This document shows positions 56,764-64,000 of a stretch of 64,000 nucleotides of DNA, one piece after another; position 1 is the stretch's first letter; every line of letters starts with the position of its first letter. Origin of the DNA: Micromonospora zingiberis (GTDB lineage: Bacteria > Actinomycetota > Actinomycetes > Mycobacteriales > Micromonosporaceae); NCBI RefSeq assembly GCF_004331455.1, contig NZ_SJJR01000003.1:248001-312000 (forward strand). Reading direction: 5' to 3'. The notes below the pieces were generated by a model, which had not been told where the DNA came from, ran no database searches, and saw only the letters and a list, made by a program, of their open reading frames with translations. Both the position numbers and the translations under genes were made by a program.

Positions 56764-57126
56764 TCAGTAGACGAGCGCCTGTGCGCCCTCGGCCATCGTC
56801 TCCTCCACGAACACCGCCGCGCCGGCGATCCGGATTCCTGGGATCACGTCGTCGGCGCCGATGTCCCGGCGGGCCGCGCACTGCGTGCAGGCGGTCACCG
56901 TCCCGGTGGCGAGGATCACGTGCAGCAGTTCGGCCAGCGGCGCCGAATGCGGCAACTCGAAGTTCTGCGCCCGCCCCGGCAGGGCGAACCAGGTCGATTC
57001 GCCGGTCAACCAGAGCGAGACGGGTACGCCAGCGGCGGCTGCGGTGGCCGCCACGGTGAACGCCTGGGCACAACGCTCGGGCGCATCGGCGCCAGCGGTG
57101 GCCTTGACGACGAGAGTGCGGGCCAT
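56764..57126 (-). CDS. DsrE family protein
   Basis: 120 residues. It has TLVVKATAGADAPERCAQAF at the start and a conserved Cys pair in TACTQCAARRDIG, fitting a DsrE/DsrF-like sulfur-relay fold. It has a sulfur-transfer or redox role by family. It lies between SCP2 and a tiny divergent membrane gene. The ATG at 57126 is clear. Confidence 0.87.
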   Translation of the reverse strand: MARTLVVKATAGADAPERCAQAFTVAATAAAAGVPVSLWLTGESTWFALPGRAQNFELPHSAPLAELLHVILATGTVTACTQCAARRDIGADDVIPGIRIAGAAVFVEETMAEGAQALVY

Positions 57127-57141
57127 GCCGCCCAGCATAGG

Positions 57142-57255
57142 ATGGTGCCGATGGTCACCGAGATCGGGTTCGTCAGCCTGCTGGTCGCCGGCTTGGGCGC
57201 GCTCGCCGGTGGCCTGGTCTATCTGGCCGTCCGCATCGCAAGAGGCAAGTGGTGA
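57142..57255 (+). CDS. Very small single-TM membrane protein
   Basis: 37 residues (34 if the ATG at 57151 is used). One helix (about 6-28), then RIARGKW. It is divergent from dsrE by 15 bp and upstream of nitrobindin. Its stop TGA lies inside the first copy of a 51-bp direct repeat. Short but well shaped; family not recognised. Confidence 0.55.
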   Translation: MVPMVTEIGFVSLLVAGLGALAGGLVYLAVRIARGKW

Positions 57256-57361
57256 GCCGGTTTTGCGAGCCCCGCAGTCGTGAGCAAGGGTGATTCCGTG
57301 AGCGCGAGGAGTGAGCCGGTTTTGCGAGCCCCGCAGTCGTGAGCAAGGGTGATTCCGTGAG
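57252..57361 (+). repeat. 51-bp exact direct repeat, 59-bp period, at the nitrobindin start
   Basis: Copy 1 is 57252-57302 and copy 2 is 57311-57361; both begin GTGAGCCGGTTTTGCGAGCC and end TGATTCCGTGAG. An 8-bp spacer CGCGAGGA separates them. The duplication creates a 20-codon frame (57280-57342) whose stop overlaps the GTG at 57339. Confidence 0.93.
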
Positions 57362-57950
57362 TGACGACAACCCGCTGGCACCGCCGCCGTGGCTGAACGC
57401 CCCGCCGGTCGACCCGTACCCCTTCGAGGAGAGTCACGACCTGCGGGTGGGGCCGAAGCTGCACCCGGCGCTGGACGGCCTGCTGCCGTACATCGGGGTG
57501 TGGCGGGGCCGAGGCCGGGGCGGCTACCCCACCATCGAGGATTTCGACTTCGCCCAGGAAATCCGGATCAGCCACGACGGCCGGCCGTTCCTGTCCTACG
57601 AGTCGCGGGCGTGGATCCTGGACGAGCAGTCCCGCCCGGTGCGCCCGGCGGGTCGGGAGGTCGGCTGGTGGCGGCCGGTGCTCGACGGTGACCGGGCCAC
57701 CGACGAACTGGAGGCGCTGCTGAGCACCCCGACGGGGGTGATGGAGCTGCACATCGGTCGCCGTAAGGGCACGCAGATCGAGTTCGTGACCGACGCGGTG
57801 GTGCGTACCGCCACCGCCAAGGAGGTCACCGCCGGGCACCGGCTGTTCGGCATCGTCGAGGGTGCCCTGCTGTACGCGCAGGACCTGGCCGCTGTGGGCC
57901 AGCCGCTGTCGCCGCACCTGTCCGCCCGGCTCATCCGGGTCGCCGGCTGA
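57357..57950 (+). CDS. Nitrobindin-like heme-binding beta-barrel (FABP family)
   Basis: 197 residues from the GTG at 57357; the GTG at 57339 would add 6. It has LPYIGVWRGRGRGGYPTIED, the nitrobindin signature, the conserved YESRAWILDE and GREVGWWRP. A C-terminal His (LSPHLSARL) should ligate heme. Family members bind NO and isomerise peroxynitrite. In mycobacteria a homologue (Rv0813c, from memory) is near sseC/cysA. The leader is duplicated, as noted. Confidence 0.88.
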   Translation: MSDDNPLAPPPWLNAPPVDPYPFEESHDLRVGPKLHPALDGLLPYIGVWRGRGRGGYPTIEDFDFAQEIRISHDGRPFLSYESRAWILDEQSRPVRPAGREVGWWRPVLDGDRATDELEALLSTPTGVMELHIGRRKGTQIEFVTDAVVRTATAKEVTAGHRLFGIVEGALLYAQDLAAVGQPLSPHLSARLIRVAG

Positions 57951-57959
57951 CCCCGCCCG

Positions 57960-58808
57960 TCAGGGCAGCGGGAAACCGAGCAGTTCCCGCAGCGCGTCGG
58001 TACGCGCGCTGCGGGGCAGCGGCTCGCCGTCGAGGGCGCGTACCTCCACCAGGCCGCGTACGGACGAGGTGAGCCAGACGCCGTCGGCGTCCCGCAGCCC
58101 GGCCGGGGTGATCATGCGTTCGGCGGCGTGACAACCGATCTCGGCGGCGTTGGCGAGCAGCCAGGCGACGGTGGTGCCGGGCAGGATGCCGGTGCGTCGG
58201 GCCGGCACCGTGCAGAGCGTCTCGCCGGCCAGCCAGACCACGTTGGCGGTCGGCCCTTCCAGCACAAAGCCGTCGGAGGAGATCCAGAGCACGTCGTCCA
58301 CCCCGGCCCGGGCGGCCCAGCGGCGGGCGGCGGTGCTCGCCCCGTACGACGTCGACTTGATGCCGGCCGGGAGCCAGTCCAGTTCCGGGCGGGCGTCGGC
58401 GGGCACGCCCAGGCTGAGCGTGGCCACCCGTACCCCGTCGCGCCGGGCCTGCCGGGCCGTCGTCGGCACTGCGGCGAGGGTCGCGTACACGGTGGGCGGG
58501 CCGCCGCCCTCGGGCCCCCGGGTGCAGACCAGCCGCAGCGCGCCCTCCACCTCGGCCGGCCAGCCGGCGGCGACGGTGTCCAGCAACTCGACCAGCGCCG
58601 CGTCGTCGGGCAGGGGCAGTTCCACGGCCGCCGCGCCGGCCCGCAGCCGGGCCAGATGCGCGTCGCGCAGCCATGGCCGCGCCGCACGCAGGTGCATCGT
58701 CTCGAACAGTCCGTCACCGCGCAGTACGCCGAGGTCGTCGGCGCGCAGCACCGGCTCGGTGGCCGGCAGCAGGCCCCGACCCAGTACGCCGATCCGGGTT
58801 GCCTCCAC
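57960..58808 (-). CDS. pabC: Aminotransferase class IV (aminodeoxychorismate lyase-like)
   Basis: 282 residues. Fold-type IV PLP enzyme: GDGLFETMHLRAARPWLRD, PLP Lys in GIKSTSYG, FVLEGPTANVVW, GILPGTTVAWLL. Likely 4-amino-4-deoxychorismate lyase for folate, or a D-amino-acid/branched-chain relative. It is next to ygfZ, which uses folate, as in mycobacteria. The GTG at 58808 is used. Gene symbol moderately sure. Confidence 0.82.
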   Translation of the reverse strand: MEATRIGVLGRGLLPATEPVLRADDLGVLRGDGLFETMHLRAARPWLRDAHLARLRAGAAAVELPLPDDAALVELLDTVAAGWPAEVEGALRLVCTRGPEGGGPPTVYATLAAVPTTARQARRDGVRVATLSLGVPADARPELDWLPAGIKSTSYGASTAARRWAARAGVDDVLWISSDGFVLEGPTANVVWLAGETLCTVPARRTGILPGTTVAWLLANAAEIGCHAAERMITPAGLRDADGVWLTSSVRGLVEVRALDGEPLPRSARTDALRELLGFPLP

Positions 58809-58863
58809 AACTGGGCAGAATAGTGCGTACCGTCGCCGCCGGACGCCCCCGAGATGGCCGAAC

Positions 58864-58869
58864 TATGAT
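58864..58869 (+). promoter_or_regulatory. -10 box TATGAT for a leaderless Fur-family mRNA
   Basis: A perfect TATGAT lies 6 nt before the GTG. The GGAGG between them is too close to serve as Shine-Dalgarno. Transcription would start on or next to the GTG, giving a leaderless mRNA. Confidence 0.55.
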
Positions 58870-58875
58870 CGGAGG

Positions 58876-59304
58876 GTGTCCGACTCCTCCCTCGCGGAAC
58901 TGCTCCGCGCCCGTGGGCTGCGGCTGACGGCGCAGCGGCAGCTGATCCTCCAAGCGGTGCTGGATCTGGGGCACGCCACGCCGGAACAGGTGCACACGGC
59001 CGTACGCGAAGTGGCTGCCGGCGTCAACATCACCACCATCTACCGCACGCTGGAGCTGCTGGAACGGCTCGGCCTGGTCACCCACACCCACCTGTCGCAC
59101 GGGTCGCCGACCTACCACGCGGCCGGCGAGGACCAGCACGTCCACCTGGTCTGCCGGGACTGTGGTGCGATCGACGAGATGGACCCCGAGCTGATGCGTC
59201 CGCTGGCGGAGCAGTTGGCGCGGGAACGCGGCTTCCGGGTGGACATCGGCCACGTCTCCTTCTTCGGCCACTGCGCACGCTGCGGGAACGGGAGCCAGGA
59301 ATGA
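58876..59304 (+). CDS. Fur-family metalloregulator
   Basis: 142 residues. The winged helix has TAQRQLILQAVLDLGHATPEQVH and NITTIYRTLELLERLGLV. The dimer domain has HVHLVCRDCG and a final HCARCGN, two CxxC pairs for structural zinc. It could sense zinc (Zur/FurB-like) or iron; the sequence alone does not settle this. The ygfZ gene starts inside its stop (ATGA). Confidence 0.9.
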   Translation: MSDSSLAELLRARGLRLTAQRQLILQAVLDLGHATPEQVHTAVREVAAGVNITTIYRTLELLERLGLVTHTHLSHGSPTYHAAGEDQHVHLVCRDCGAIDEMDPELMRPLAEQLARERGFRVDIGHVSFFGHCARCGNGSQE

Positions 59305-60413
59305 TCGATATCGCGGGTGCGGTGGCCGTCGAGCGGATCGACGAGGCCAGCCGCGACCAGCCGGAGCCGGCCCACGCGGCGGCCGGGGTACGCGGCGTGG
59401 CCGCCCACTACGGCGACCCGATGCGCGAGCAGCGCCTGCTCGACACCGAGGTCGGCCTGGTGGACCGGTCCCACCGGGGCGTCATCGCGGTGCCGGGCGC
59501 GGACCGGATCACCTGGCTGCACACCGTCACCACCCAGCACCTGGCCGAGTTGAGCCCCGGGCAGGGCACCGAGTTGCTGGTGCTGTCGCCGCACGGGCAC
59601 ATCGAACAGCACGCCATGGTCGCCGAGGACGGCGTCACCACCTGGCTGGACACCGAACCCGGTGCCACCGGGGATCTGTTGACCTACCTGGAGAAGATGC
59701 GTTTCTTCAGCCAGGTCGAGCCGCGTGACGCCACCGCCGACCAGGCGCTGCTGTCGCTGGTCGGGCCCCGGGTGACCGAGGCGCTGGCCCTGCTCGACGT
59801 GCCCGCCCTGGCCGAACCGGACGTCACCGGCGTGCCCGGCCCCAAGTTCCGCACCGGCGAGGTGCCGGCCCGGCCGACCGCCCGTTACGACGTCACCGCG
59901 CTGCCGCTGGGCGGGTGGGCGCGGCGCGGGCCGCTGGGAGTCGACCTGCTGGTGCCCCGGGCCGCGATGGATCAGGTCGTCACCCGGTTGCGCGACGGCG
60001 GGGTGCCGCTCGCCGGGCTCTGGGCGTACGAGGCGGTGCGGGTGGCCGCCCGACGGGCCCGGGTGGGGGTGGACACCGACCACCGCACCATTCCCGCCGA
60101 GGTGAACCTGATCGCCCCGGCCGTACACCTGGACAAGGGCTGCTACCGGGGGCAGGAGACGGTGGCCCGGGTGCACAACATGGGTCGGCCACCCCGTCGG
60201 CTGGTCATGCTGCACCTGGACGGGGTGACCACCGACCAACTGCCGGTCGCCGGCACTCCGGTCGTCCTCGACGGCCGTACGGTCGGCTTCGTCGGCACCG
60301 CCGTACACCACTACGAGCTGGGCCAGATCGCGCTCGCGGTGATCAAGCGTTCGGTACCCGACGACGCCGCCCTCCGCGTCGCCGACAGCGCCGCCGCCAT
60401 CGACCCGATGTAA
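59301..60413 (+). CDS. ygfZ: YgfZ/GcvT-domain folate-binding protein
   Basis: 370 residues. It has the hallmark KGCYRGQETVAR (the conserved Cys binds folate chemistry) and an N-terminal GcvT-like fold. YgfZ supports iron-sulfur enzyme maturation. The ATG at 59301 overlaps the Fur-family stop. The TAA stop is the first triplet of a TAAGGAAGGG repeat. Confidence 0.9.
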   Translation: MIDIAGAVAVERIDEASRDQPEPAHAAAGVRGVAAHYGDPMREQRLLDTEVGLVDRSHRGVIAVPGADRITWLHTVTTQHLAELSPGQGTELLVLSPHGHIEQHAMVAEDGVTTWLDTEPGATGDLLTYLEKMRFFSQVEPRDATADQALLSLVGPRVTEALALLDVPALAEPDVTGVPGPKFRTGEVPARPTARYDVTALPLGGWARRGPLGVDLLVPRAAMDQVVTRLRDGGVPLAGLWAYEAVRVAARRARVGVDTDHRTIPAEVNLIAPAVHLDKGCYRGQETVARVHNMGRPPRRLVMLHLDGVTTDQLPVAGTPVVLDGRTVGFVGTAVHHYELGQIALAVIKRSVPDDAALRVADSAAAIDPM

Positions 60414-60466
60414 GGAAGGGCACCTTATTAACGCCTGCGGTAGAGCCGGGGCCCCCTGTTAACACC
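60411..60466. repeat. TAAGGAAGGG dispersed repeat, copy 3 (direct halves)
   Basis: The halves are 60411-60433 and 60443-60466. The first half differs from that at 24791 at one base. It starts with the ygfZ stop codon. Confidence 0.85.
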
Positions 60467-60499
60467 GGCACCCCGAGCAGGCGTTCTAGGATCGCCGGC

Positions 60500-61327
60500 A
60501 TGACAACAGGGACGTTGATCACGGTTGCCCCCACCGGCGCGGAGTCGGCCAAGACGGAGGTGCCGGCGCTGCCGGTGACCCTGGACGAGCTACTGCTCAC
60601 CGCGAAGGAGTGCGAGGCGCTGGGCGCCTCGGTCATTCACGTCCACATCCGTGACGACGAGGCCCGGCCGACCCTCGACCAGGGCCGGCTGCGGGCGACG
60701 GTAGCGGCGTTGCGGGAGAGCACCGACCTGATCGTGCAGCTCTCCACCGGTGGCGCGGTCACCGACCCGGAGGGCCACCGGCTCGCCGTACTGGACGCGC
60801 AGCCGGACATGGCCTCCTGCACGATGGGCACCGTCAACTTCGGCGACGACGTCTTCCTCAACCGCTGGGAGTTCATCGTCGACCTGCACACCCGGATGCA
60901 GGAACGCGGCATCGTGCCCGAGTACGAGATCTTCGACCTCGGTCACCTGACCGCGCTGCGGCGGCTGCTCGACCGGTACGGGCTGCCGCACGGCGGCCAC
61001 GTGCACGTGGACTTCGTGATGGGCGTACCGGGTGGCATGCCCGGCACCACGGCGACCCTGGTCGCGGCCCAGCAGATGCTCCGTGACCTGCCGGAGGGCA
61101 CCACCTTCTCGGCGACCGGCATCGGCCGCAGCAGCATCCCGGTGATGCTGGCCTCGCTGTCCGCCGGGGGCCACCTGCGCGTCGGCATGGAGGACACGGT
61201 GACGTACGCCAAGGGGCGCCCGGTGGAATCGAACATGCAACTGGTGGCTCGGGCCGTCGGCTTCGCCCAGCTCGCCCAGCGTCCACCGCTGAACACCACG
61301 CAGGCCCGCGAACTGCTCGGCCTGTAA
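60500..61327 (+). CDS. DUF849 / beta-keto acid cleavage enzyme (BKACE) family
   Basis: 275 residues. It has VAPTGAESAK, zinc-binding HVHIRDDEA (His47, His49), EYEIFDLGHL and HGGHVHVDFVMGVPGGMPG, the BKACE TIM barrel with zinc ligands in place. It condenses a beta-keto acid with acetyl-CoA; the particular acid cannot be read. The ATG at 60500 is used. Upstream is the TAAGGAAGGG repeat rather than an operon partner. Confidence 0.88.
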   Translation: MTTGTLITVAPTGAESAKTEVPALPVTLDELLLTAKECEALGASVIHVHIRDDEARPTLDQGRLRATVAALRESTDLIVQLSTGGAVTDPEGHRLAVLDAQPDMASCTMGTVNFGDDVFLNRWEFIVDLHTRMQERGIVPEYEIFDLGHLTALRRLLDRYGLPHGGHVHVDFVMGVPGGMPGTTATLVAAQQMLRDLPEGTTFSATGIGRSSIPVMLASLSAGGHLRVGMEDTVTYAKGRPVESNMQLVARAVGFAQLAQRPPLNTTQARELLGL

Positions 61328-61422
61328 GGGCTGACCCCGCCGGGCGTTGCTTTACACCCGGAGGTGGAGTACCTGCTCACCCCGGTGCCGGCGCGCCGAC
61401 GATCGTCGGTACCGTCCACCTC

Positions 61423-62382
61423 GTGGGAAAGACGTACGAGGGCGGCACGCCGCTTGCCGAGGTTGTCCGGTCCGGCTTCGTGGAGGGCATGCACCGCGGC
61501 TCGGTGGTGGTGCTCGACGCCACGGGTGCGCTGGTGGCCGCGGCCGGTGACGTGAGTTCGCCGATCTTCCCGCGCTCCTCGAACAAGCCGATGCAGGCGG
61601 TCGGCATGGTGCACGCCGGGCTGCCGCTGACCGACCCGGCCGATCTGGCGCTGGTGGCGGCGAGTCATGCCGGGGAGGCGTTCCACCTGGCCCGGGTCGC
61701 CCGGCTCCTCACCGGGGCCGGGCTCGGCGAGGAGGCGCTGCACTGCCCGCCGGAGCTTCCGGTCGGCGAGCAGGCGCGGACGGCGGTGCTGCGGGCCGGC
61801 GGTGGTCCCACCCGGATCCAGATGAACTGCTCCGGCAAACACGCCGGAATGCTGCTGACCTGCCGGGCGGCCGGCTGGCCGGTGGACGGGTACTGGCGTG
61901 CGGAACACCCGTTGCAGCAGCGGCTGCGGGGCGCGATCGAGGAACTCGCCGGAGAAGAGGCGGCGGCGGTCGGTGTGGACGGGTGCGGCGCCCCGGTGCT
62001 GGCGGTTTCCTTGACCGCGCTGGCCGGGGCGTACCTGCGGTTGGTGCAGGCCGAGGTCGGGACGGCGCCGCGCACGGTGGCCGACGCGATGCGGGCGTAC
62101 CCGGAGATCGTCGGCGGCACCGAGGCCGACGACACCCGGCTGATGCGTGGCGTACCCGGATTGCTGGCCAAGGTGGGCGCGGAGGGTGTGATCGCCGCGG
62201 CGCTGCCCGGCGTCGGCGCCGTCGCGCTCAAGATCGACGACGGCGCTACCCGGCCCCGTATGCCGGCCCTGGTCTCGGCCCTGCGCCGCCTGGACATCGA
62301 CGCCCCGGTCCTCACCGAGTTCGCCGAGACCCCCCTCTTCGGCGGCGGCCTCCCCGTCGGCATCACCCGCCCCGTCTGGTAA
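61423..62382 (+). CDS. Asparaginase (asparaginase II family)
   Basis: 319 residues of the asparaginase-II Pfam family: EVVRSGFVEGMHRGSVVVLD, IFPRSSNKPMQAV, NCSGKHAGMLLTCRAAGWP and GCGAPVLAVSLTALA. It hydrolyses L-asparagine to aspartate and ammonia. The GTG at 61423 is used, 95 bp after the BKACE gene. A long repeat-rich stretch follows. Confidence 0.9.
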   Translation: MGKTYEGGTPLAEVVRSGFVEGMHRGSVVVLDATGALVAAAGDVSSPIFPRSSNKPMQAVGMVHAGLPLTDPADLALVAASHAGEAFHLARVARLLTGAGLGEEALHCPPELPVGEQARTAVLRAGGGPTRIQMNCSGKHAGMLLTCRAAGWPVDGYWRAEHPLQQRLRGAIEELAGEEAAAVGVDGCGAPVLAVSLTALAGAYLRLVQAEVGTAPRTVADAMRAYPEIVGGTEADDTRLMRGVPGLLAKVGAEGVIAAALPGVGAVALKIDDGATRPRMPALVSALRRLDIDAPVLTEFAETPLFGGGLPVGITRPVW

Positions 62383-62882
62383 CCACCCACCCCGCCGCGT
62401 CTCCCGCTCAACTCCGCCGCGCCGCGTCCGCGCTCAATCCCGCCGCGCCGCGTCCGCGCTCAATCCCGCCTCGCCGCGTCCGCGCTCAATCCCGCCTCGC
62501 CGCGTCCGCGCTCAATCCCGCCTCGCCGCGTCCCTGCTCGACCTCGCCGCGCCTCGCCGCGTCCGCGCTCAACCTCGCCGCGCCCTGCCCTGCCGCGTCC
62601 CGCTCAACCCTGCCGCGTTCTCGCTCAACCGCGCCCCGCCGCGTCCCCGCTGAACCTCGCCGATCTTGCACTTTTGGTCGCCGATTCGCCCCTTATTAGG
62701 GGTATTGCCCCGACAGAAAGTGCAAGATCGGCGCGGCGGGCGGGGTCGGCGCGGCGGGCGGGGTCGGCGCGGCGGGCGGGGTCGGCGCGGCGGGCGCGGT
62801 GCGGCGGGGCGGGGGTGGCGGGGCGGGGGTGGCGGGGCGGCGAATGCGGCGGGTGGGGCGGGCGTGACGGGTGGGGTGGGGG
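62383..62882. repeat. Low-complexity zone: 26-bp array, palindrome, and 18-bp GC array
   Basis: A 500-bp gene-free stretch. About 62396-62640 is a degenerate 26-bp tandem array (unit CGCGCTCAATCCCGCCTCGC plus CGCGTC). About 62730-62796 has four units of GGCGCGGCGGGCGGGGTC. From about 62797 there are G-rich GGGGCGGGGGTGGC repeats able to form quadruplexes. No gene is credible here. Confidence 0.85.
62659..62732. repeat. Large palindrome related to the GATCTTGG family (GATCTTGCACTTT subtype)
   Basis: The 16-bp perfect arms GCCGATCTTGCACTTT (62659-62674) and complement (62717-62732) enclose a 42-nt loop with its own CCCC/GGGG stem. It shares the GATCTTG edge with the other palindromes but differs inside. 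Confidence 0.8.
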
Positions 62883-63680
62883 TTAGGGGAGGAAGGTGAG
62901 GAGGGGGGTGTTGATGAGGGTGGGGCGTTCGAGGGGGAGGAGGTGGGCGGCGTTGGGGGTGTCGGGGAGCCGGAGGGCCTGGGGGGCCTCGGTTGCGATG
63001 CGGTCGGCAAGGTGGCGGATGTCGGGTACGTCGGCGGCGCCTGCGGCGACCAGTATCGGCAGGTTCAGCTCGTTGAGCCGACCGATGGCCGGCGGGTCCA
63101 GTTCGGTCACGTCTACCGCGCTGAGTGCCAACTCGGCGGCGAGGGCACGCTCGTCCATGGCGGTGGCGAAGGCGACCAGGTCGCTGTCGACCTCCTCCGG
63201 AGTGCGTTCCGGGCCGATCACCCAGAACCGCACCTCGGCGGCGGCGGTGGCGGCGAAGTCCTCCGGGTCGACGTCGCCAACCAGGTTCTCCCACAGGTCG
63301 TTGGTCTGGTCGGACCAATCGTGGCCGGACACCGCCGTGCCGAACAGGGCCAGCGCGCTCACCCGGCCCGGGTGGGCCAGCGCCGTGTCGATCGCCACCG
63401 CCCCACCGAACGAGCAGCCGACCAGGGCGGCGCGGTCCAGGCCGAGCGCGTCGAGCAGGCCGACCACGTCGTCGTGGTGTGCGAACGCGGTGGGCGGCAG
63501 TTCGGACTCGCCGTAGCCGCGCAGGTCGACGGCGATCACCCGGTGCTTGGTCGCCAGTATGTCGACCTGCTCCCGCCACATCCGGCGGTCGGCGATGCCC
63601 GCGTGCAAAAGGACGACCGGGGATCCGCTGCCGGCCTCGTCGTACGCCAACAGTGCGCCATTTACTTCGATCTTGGTCAC
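62883..63680 (-). CDS. Alpha/beta hydrolase
   Basis: 265 residues. It has VVLLHAGIADRRMW (oxyanion region), the nucleophile elbow GCSFGG and VTELDPPAIG. His is in NAAHLLPLERP and the acid probably in AAGAADVPD. The triad looks intact. A lipase/esterase or lactonase-like activity is possible. The GTG at 63680 is used. The 3' end abuts the G-rich repeat zone. Confidence 0.85.
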   Translation of the reverse strand: MTKIEVNGALLAYDEAGSGSPVVLLHAGIADRRMWREQVDILATKHRVIAVDLRGYGESELPPTAFAHHDDVVGLLDALGLDRAALVGCSFGGAVAIDTALAHPGRVSALALFGTAVSGHDWSDQTNDLWENLVGDVDPEDFAATAAAEVRFWVIGPERTPEEVDSDLVAFATAMDERALAAELALSAVDVTELDPPAIGRLNELNLPILVAAGAADVPDIRHLADRIATEAPQALRLPDTPNAAHLLPLERPTLINTPLLTFLP

Positions 63681-63743
63681 CGCAGGACCGTACGACCCGG
63701 TACGAGTGGCGCGCAACCGGACAGTGAGACGCTGCTAACTCCG

Positions 63744-63783
63744 GCAAGCACTTCGCTTGCAGCTGCTAGCACACCGAGCTAGC
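63744..63783. promoter_or_regulatory. Candidate operator near the XRE regulator start
   Basis: GCAAGC-N5-GCTTGC (63744-63760), then GCTAGC at 63765-63770 and 63778-63783, 13 bp apart. These palindromes lie just before the XRE gene and could bind its product. Confidence 0.4.
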
Positions 63784-63791
63784 GTTGAGTC

Positions 63792-64000
63792 ATGGCCACT
63801 CCCAAAGACCTTCCCGACGTCGGCGGGTTCATTCGTGACCTGCGGCGGAACGCGAAGATCTCGCTGCGCCAGCTTGCCGACCAGGCGGGGGTCAGCAACC
63901 CCTACCTGAGCCAGATCGAGCGAGGGCTGCGCCGGCCCAGCGCCGAGGTGCTCCAGCAACTCGCCAGCGCGCTGCGGGTCTCCACCCCGGCGATGTATCT
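63792..64000 (+). CDS. XRE-family HTH transcriptional regulator (3' end cut by window)
   Basis: 69 residues visible. The Cro/C1-type HTH has ISLRQLADQAGVSNPYLSQI then ERGLRRPSAEVLQQLASALR. The ATG at 63792 is preceded by the palindromes described. The C-terminal domain lies outside the window, so its ligand is unknown. Confidence 0.88.
   Translation, partial: MATPKDLPDVGGFIRDLRRNAKISLRQLADQAGVSNPYLSQIERGLRRPSAEVLQQLASALRVSTPAMY

Overview
The window is chromosomal DNA of a high-GC actinobacterium, most likely a member of the Micromonosporaceae (Micromonospora or a close relative). Reasons: very high G+C with G/C in third codon positions, many GTG starts, a mycothiol biosynthesis gene (mshD), GlnR, DUF1416/SseC, DUF2993/LmeA-like and DUF4031 proteins, CIRCE and PHO-box control sites, and several interspersed palindromes. 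The genus is an inference. I see no rRNA or tRNA gene, CRISPR array, prophage or transposase, so this looks like a core region with accessory pieces.

Layout. 0-3.6 kb: a NIT-domain sensor kinase (cut by the left edge) and an overlapping membrane sensor gene. 3.9-7.7 kb: an exporter operon whose first protein fuses a secreted hydrolase to an ABC ATPase. 8-15.2 kb: DoxX, a SAM-riboswitch-controlled threonine synthase, two tandem double-GNAT paralogues, PaaN, a 33-bp minisatellite and another GNAT. 15.4-19 kb: cold-shock protein, a proline-rich membrane protein, and groEL behind two CIRCE operators. 19-32 kb: small genes, a polytopic membrane subtilase, glpD, a lipoprotein, an FAD-linked oxidase, HD and DUF4031 proteins, a FUSC-like protein, PrsW, a lone GroES-like protein and an AI-2E family transporter. 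32-38 kb: DinG/XPD-like helicase, DUF402, a PHO-box-preceded DUF47-PiT phosphate operon and an oxidoreductase.

38-60 kb: NUDIX, mshD, polysaccharide deacetylase, glnR, a membrane protein, LmeA-like protein, a cysteine leader peptide, sulfurtransferase and sseC; then about 11 kb of envelope and secreted functions (LPLTG mini-protein, GT2 glycosyltransferase, lipoprotein, kelch subtilase, winged-helix regulator, debranching enzyme, SCP2); then DsrE, nitrobindin, pabC-like, Fur and ygfZ. From memory, the parts outside the 11 kb match the M. tuberculosis Rv0811c-Rv0819 neighbourhood, so the 11 kb looks like an insertion into a conserved block. 60-64 kb: a BKACE (DUF849) enzyme, asparaginase, a low-complexity repeat zone, an alpha/beta hydrolase and the start of an XRE regulator.

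Genes that appear to work together: the two ABC genes; the two phosphate genes under PhoP; leader peptide, sulfurtransferase and sseC in sulfur metabolism; the coupled debranching enzyme and SCP2 genes; and Fur with ygfZ. The most unusual items are the hydrolase-ABC fusion, the SAM riboswitch on threonine synthase, an LPxTG-like sorting signal with almost no cargo, two families of dispersed palindromes (one abutting stop codons), and a 59-bp duplication at the nitrobindin start.
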